Origin: Akebia trifoliata
Taxonomy: Eukaryota; Streptophyta; Magnoliopsida; Ranunculales; Lardizabalaceae
DNA: 64,000 nucleotides
Assembly: GCA_017979445.1 (NCBI GenBank)
Contig: CM030715.1
Location: 30,105,090 to 30,169,089, forward strand
Reading direction: 5' to 3'
The position numbers were made by a program, and so were the translations under genes. Below, piece after piece: positions 59,401 through 64,000 of the stretch. Position 1 is the stretch's first letter. Every line of letters begins with the position of its first letter. The notes under the pieces were generated by a model that was not told the origin of the DNA, made no database searches, and saw only the letters and a list, made by a program, of their open reading frames with translations.

Positions 59401-60637
59401 ATTTTTGAGTCTAAAGATCTCTCATACTTGGATATAGAGTCCCCACCATTCTTTTTTAGAAAAGGTGTAAATGGTCACTTGGAAAGTAGTTTTCAAAAAA
59501 TTATTTTTCATTCATAGTAACTAGTACGGATAAGGGCTATTGGTCCACCTAAAGTCTACGTAATGGGGTCCATATTAGGGAATAGGGAAAGGGTTAGACA
59601 CCCTACTCCCTCTACCATTGGTGGTAATTTCGGATTCGATTAATTTTTGTAAAATGAAATAAAAGTTAGAAAATCGATTTGTACCTTCGAGTGCGAGGGA
59701 CTTTGATTTTGACTTAAATCATTGAAGGATTCCTTATTGGGTAAGACCTCATCATGGGCCATGCCTTTAAACAATCTTGAAAAATGTAGACTCTTTGATC
59801 AAGGCCCAATTTCCATAAAAAAAAAGGGCCCATATTTGTGGTGTGTGCACTAATACAGGGATTTTTAAGAAATATTTTGAAAAGATTTTTTCAATCCTTA
59901 CTTTTTAGATCTAGCTAAAGCCCAATCTACCGGAAGTAAAGTAGGGTACACGTTACATCTTAGGGTTGATCTAACATTGATCATGTTCACATCTACTTCC
60001 ATTAATCAAAATGGACTTAAAGTTTAGCATTTTAAATTTCCAAACCCCTAATGCATATTTAGTTTCACAATTGAAGAACTTTAAAACCCGATGTAAATTG
60101 TCTAGCTTTCTTTAAGATCCTGGGCCTAAAGCCTTGTAAACCCAAATCCATAATATTTAACTTAGCACAAGAACACAGATAAGACCAATCCACAACTGTG
60201 AACCCAACGAGGTTGTTAATAGGGCCTGATTCCATTCAATGTTAAAGCCGAGTTCAATCCCTACCACTATTTGTGTGAAAATAATGATAATAATAATGCT
60301 TATCGATATCATATGTCCAAAGAGCCTTTTGAATCCTCAGTGGTATATTTCAAGAACTCGAATTTCCTCAAACTCACATTGATTATTGATCACCATGAGT
60401 TTGAAGTAGGGCATTAGATTATTATAGTATGCATTGTCATTAGGTGTAATACGATAGACCTAATCATGTTCTCTAGAGGATAAAAATGAAGATTTAGATT
60501 CTGATTAGGTTAGATTTGAATGCTTAGGTAGAGTTTGTATTTATTTTGGTGATATTGTTTCCTATTATTTTCTAGAAAAAAAGGAATGCATCATTGTTAC
60601 TTTTGATAAGTACTTCTATTACTTTGTAGAATTGGTG
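59401..60637. other. Probable fragment of a long gypsy-type LTR, otherwise non-coding
   Basis: About 59430-59640 resembles the left part of the solo LTR at 5828 (AGAGTCCCCACCATTC, AAAGGGTTAGACACCC). No TG...CA borders were found, so it is truncated. The rest has no recognised feature. Confidence 0.45.
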
Positions 60638-60937
60638 TGTTGAGTTTAGTCCCCCATCAGACACTCATTGCCTTGTCTCTCTCCTTATAAGCTCTTGGAC
60701 CTCTTCACTCATGCCAATTGATTTTGAGTTGGGCCCCCAAATTTATCATGGTATTAGAGCACTCCTCCACATCACCAAATTCCTATCTCCACGTGCTTGA
60801 CCTAGTCCAGCCCATACGTGCGGGTGCATGTTGAGTTTAGTCCCACATTGGACAATCATTGCCTTGTCTCTCTCTTATAAGCTCTTGGACCTCTCTACTC
60901 TCGCCAATTGGTTTTGAGTTGGACCCCAAACTTATCA
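60638..60937 (+). mobile_element. TRIM element (LTR retrotransposon in miniature)
   Basis: A 300-bp element. LTR 1 is 60638-60748 and LTR 2 is 60829-60937, both starting TGTTGAGTTTAGTCCC and ending TTATCA. Immediately after LTR 1 comes TGGTATTAGAGC (60749-60760), one base from the usual initiator-tRNA-Met primer site TGGTATCAGAGC. The exact 5-bp target duplication TGGTG is at 60633-60637 and 60938-60942. No coding capacity, as expected of TRIMs. Confidence 0.9.
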
Positions 60938-61569
60938 TGGTGTTATTGCTGTCATGGTTTAAAATATTGGAATGTATAGGTCGATAGGTATCAATATCAG
61001 ACAAGACCAATACAAAACATTGAATGCATCGGGGTATGTATCGAATGTACCGGCAGATACCAAATTGGTTTTTTCGTTAACCGAAACATTCAATTAATAT
61101 GATATTTTAAATCATGACCATTAACACTACCATTACTACTATTCATCTCATGATATGTCAGCCCCTTTCCTTCCTGAGCACCACTTGTTAGTTCCACCTA
61201 ATTAAGAGGTCACGCATCTCACAACACAACTGAACAAGAATATCTCTTCTTCTTCTTCTTCTTTGTTCAAAAGTAATGGAAATCCAGGGAGATTGATTTG
61301 GAGCATAGTAGTTACCCTAGGTATCAACTAATGGGGTGCCACTCCCTCACACCAAAACATATATAGCTACAGCTCCAATGCTAATAAATATTTGTTAGGC
61401 CCAACATTCTGACCCTAGGAATTGCCCACTCTTATTATTGTTGTTGCTTATTTGATTTATCATTTATTATTGGTTGGTAGGTGTACGTGTAGGTGTAGGT
61501 GTGCTATTAAAGATGATTTAGCCATCTCAAGAGTTTCAATAACAATATAGAAGAACCACATTACAAACC

Positions 61570-62830
61570 CATTAATCCTTTGCACTTCTTTCCTTCTTTT
61601 TGGGTTTAGCAACCGTACATTAATTGAACCCCCGAGGCTCACGTTTTCAACAAAGATCTTACAAATCTTTGATTAATATTACAATCAAAACACACTATAC
61701 ACTATATACAATAATTAAGCTTAAGGAATAATAATAGAAACCTTTTTTCTTCTTCAGTTTCAAATCATTAAGCTATTTCACCCTATTCATTAACGAATCG
61801 AATCGAGGATACACAAGAGAGAATAAAACTTTTTTCTTTTCTTTTCATAGGGAGATATAAGAGAACAAGGGAGGTCATCTACGATTCCATCGTCACCAAT
61901 GATGTACATCTTGTAACATTCTGAAACATTCATGAACATCACAACAAATACGATTATGATATTTATTACTCCGACATAAAATAAGGCTTTATGTAGAAAC
62001 TACAAAATGCAAGTTAGATGAAATATGATCAAAATAATGATATACAAACAAGAACCAATCCCTACGAAAGAAACATTATAAATTGGATTGATAACCACTC
62101 CTAGACCTGATCCCAAAAATACAATAATTTGTGAGTTATCTAATCAGGATAAGTAGCTCTCCTAGGCTCATGAAGTAAAAAAATGTATGATTCAGCTTCT
62201 ATCCAATATTCTCAACTAGAATAATTAATGGAACTTATATATATATATTAAGAAACTTACAACCTTGTTTCAATGCTCACTATATTACATTCACATCATA
62301 TGTATTAAACCTATAGACATAGAAATTGCCTAAAGTGCAAGCATGGAGACGGCATGGAGGCTATCCTCCTCAGATTGTAAGGTGAAAGGCCTTTGTGTAT
62401 CGGTCATTCGCTCATGAAGTAGCCGAAGGGTTCTCTCCCATCTCTGGCCATTATTGTTTCTGTTTGGTTCACCTTCAAAAACAATCAAATTCAATCGAAA
62501 AAAGAAGAGCCTTAGAGACCCGAGAACATTGGTGTAGACTCTACGCAAGTTCCAACTGAATGGGATCTTGAGAATGAAAGGAAGCACGAGAGCGGTGAGA
62601 AACGGACTCGAACCATGGGTTGCAGTAGCTAGAAGCTTTAGCTTTGCTAGTATTGCAACCACCTGCAACCCCATGAACCTTTTGAAGATAAGCTTTTAGA
62701 TCAGAATTGGATATAGACGGGTGTAGTTTTTTTTCTTCAGGAACACATGGTGGTGAGGGAGAAAGAAAGAGAGAAGATGAATGAGTGATGAACTGATGAA
62801 GTCATGAAGATAGCTCAAGTGATTGATTTT
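61570..62830. repeat. Diverged copy of the 44.75-46.65 kb segment
   Basis: Aligned anchors: GTACTTCTTTCCTTCTTTTT with GCACTTCTTTCCTTCTTTTT (61578), AACAAAGATCTT, GGGAGGTCATGACCTACAATTCC with GGGAGGTCATCTACGATTCC, and the gene itself with its upstream GATGAACTGATGAAGTCATG. Substitutions are frequent, so this copy is older than the 45-46 kb tandem pair. Confidence 0.75.
62330..62674 (-). CDS. Small unidentified protein, 114 aa
   Basis: Single-exon frame from a true ATG at 62674 to TAA at 62330. The N-terminal half is hydrophobic (MGLQVVAILAKLKLLATATH, FLTALVLPFILKIPF), which could be a membrane anchor or organelle-targeting segment. The C-terminal half is polar and charged (LIVFEGEPNRNNNGQRWERT, LRLLHERMTD, SEEDSLHAVSMLAL). 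I do not recognise the family. Two broken relatives at 45.4-46.4 kb keep the same protein features, including IVFEGEPN, W.R.LRLL and SEEDSL..SMLAL, although their DNA has diverged. That is mild evidence that this was a selected coding sequence. The 5' leader has a purine-rich GAGAAAGAAAGAGAGAAG tract (plus strand, about 62760). Confidence 0.6.
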   Translation of the reverse strand: MGLQVVAILAKLKLLATATHGSSPFLTALVLPFILKIPFSWNLRRVYTNVLGSLRLFFFRLNLIVFEGEPNRNNNGQRWERTLRLLHERMTDTQRPFTLQSEEDSLHAVSMLAL

Positions 62831-62831
62831 T

Positions 62832-63575
62832 GGATGATTTAGACATACCCCCTCAACATTTTGGTGAATATTTGAGATACCATGTATTTTTAAACTGATG
62901 TCATGGCCTCCTTGACCTCAGTCTACTCAGGAAGAATAATAGAAAATGACTTGAATGCTGCCATCTTTAGTATATAACCAAAGATCTTTGATTATTATTT
63001 ATTTATTTTTAATAAAAATCCATCATCTTCAAATTCATCAATGTCATGGGTAAATTTTTTCTTTTAACACCATATTCAATCTCTTGAACAAAACCCTTGA
63101 TTTTTCTACTAAAAAATCCTATATTATTTGTGAGATTTGAAGGTAGAAAAAGATAGAATCTTTAAGTTGAAGATGAGAATAGAAATCTTTGAGTAAGGCA
63201 AGCCTAACTAATATAGTTCGGCTAGCAAAGTTTATTAAATTTTTTGGTACACCACGTGGAGAAAACTGATTATAGCTCATTACTTGATTTGGGATAACTG
63301 GCTTACAATAGATTCTCCCTCTGCATGGTAGGCCGGAAGCCCCTAGCCTAACATAGTCAGGCTAGAGTTTTTCAAAAAAAAAAAAAAAAAAATCTTAGGG
63401 GTTGAAGATGATTGGTTTTGAAGGTAAAAATGACAGAGAATTTGAAGAAAAAGGGCATTTAAGTGATTTTATTAGTCTTTCAAAGAAGACGGGGTCAAGC
63501 AGCATTTATTCAATTTAGAGAATCAGGGTATCTCAAATATTCACCAAAACGTGGAGGGGTGTGTTTAAATCACCC
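62832..63575. mobile_element. 0.74-kb TIR element
   Basis: Left end GGATGATTTAGACATACCCC with TTTTGGTGAATATTTGAG; right end CTCAAATATTCACCAAAAC with GGGGTGTGTTTAAATCACCC. Truncated relatives are near 46.57 kb (left end only) and 53.86-54.31 kb. Non-coding. It begins within about 160 bp of the small gene's start. Confidence 0.75.
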
Positions 63576-64000
63576 TTAAAATTATATATTTGACTGATTT
63601 TTATTTTGGATATGAGGACAATAGAGGAAGGGATTTTGAAGTTTGAATTAAACTACCTTGGCTTCTTGTCTTTCTTCTATTCGAAATGATGTTGTCGTTA
63701 TGTGAAGGACGTCCTCTCTTTGTACAAACCGTTGGATTTGTCCTCGAGATTTTGAATAAATTGAATCTTATAGACCATGCAATGATCTAGATTTAAGGAG
63801 AACATTTTCCTCAGTACTATAGCAACACTAATCCTCCTGTTGTATCAAAACTACCAAAAAAATTGGATGGAAGGTGAAAGTATACTTTACAATGACCAAA
63901 ATGCCCTCTTTTAAAGACGATTGTGGATACCTTTTATATTGATAATTTCAGTTATTGACCTGGAAGCATGATTTGAAAACTCAGATTTCGGGTCTCATCT
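63576..64000. other. Intergenic sequence, nothing recognised
   Basis: AT-rich sequence without a gene or repeat that I can identify. Confidence 0.5.

Overview
The window looks like nuclear DNA of a flowering plant. It is AT-rich, its genes have GT-AG introns with short exons, and its two recognisable gene families (a GT8 glycosyltransferase and a QWRF/DUF566 protein) are plant families. It is crowded with MITEs, SINEs and LTR remnants, and one insert derives from plant mitochondrial DNA. I cannot name the species.

Layout. (1) Positions 1 to about 24.6 kb and 26.66 to about 39 kb are two tandem units of one segmental duplication. Each carries, on the minus strand, a copy of an IPUT1-like (PGSIP6-like) GT8 inositol phosphorylceramide glucuronosyltransferase gene. 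Copy A (1-4326) runs off the left edge and has a 113-bp fourth intron. Copy B (26660-30089) lacks that intron and has a frameshift near its C-terminus. The units diverged by insertion. Unit A gained an 8.6-kb element with about 0.72-kb terminal inverted repeats that carries fragments of at least two unrelated host genes (a Pack-MULE candidate), a 2.18-kb solo LTR and a SINE. Unit B gained a 1.18-kb solo LTR, two CAGGGGCGG-type hAT MITEs and many hairpin MITEs. (2) From 40.9 to 62.9 kb a second, older duplication places related non-coding blocks at 40.9-43.6 and 47.4-48.75 kb, and related copies of an unidentified small gene at 45.4-46.4 kb (broken, in tandem) and 62.33-62.67 kb (intact, 114 aa). 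A nuclear mitochondrial insert fusing cox3 and rps3 pieces lies at 43.06-43.36 kb. (3) Between those blocks, on the plus strand, is a complete five-exon gene for a 353-aa QWRF-family microtubule-associated protein (52585-58339). Two same-family MITEs with 8-bp target duplications sit in its introns 1 and 4. (4) The right end holds a 300-bp TRIM element with an exact 5-bp target duplication, a SINE-like repeat, and a 0.74-kb TIR element.

Functionally, IPUT1 adds glucuronic acid to inositol phosphorylceramide in the Golgi, the first sugar step of plant GIPC sphingolipid synthesis. QWRF proteins bind microtubules. Nothing suggests the two act together. The rest of the window is a record of transposon insertion that can be ordered because the duplicated units keep each other's empty sites. 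The least familiar structure is a family of about 14 short hairpin elements that share a core but have different, internally self-complementary arms.
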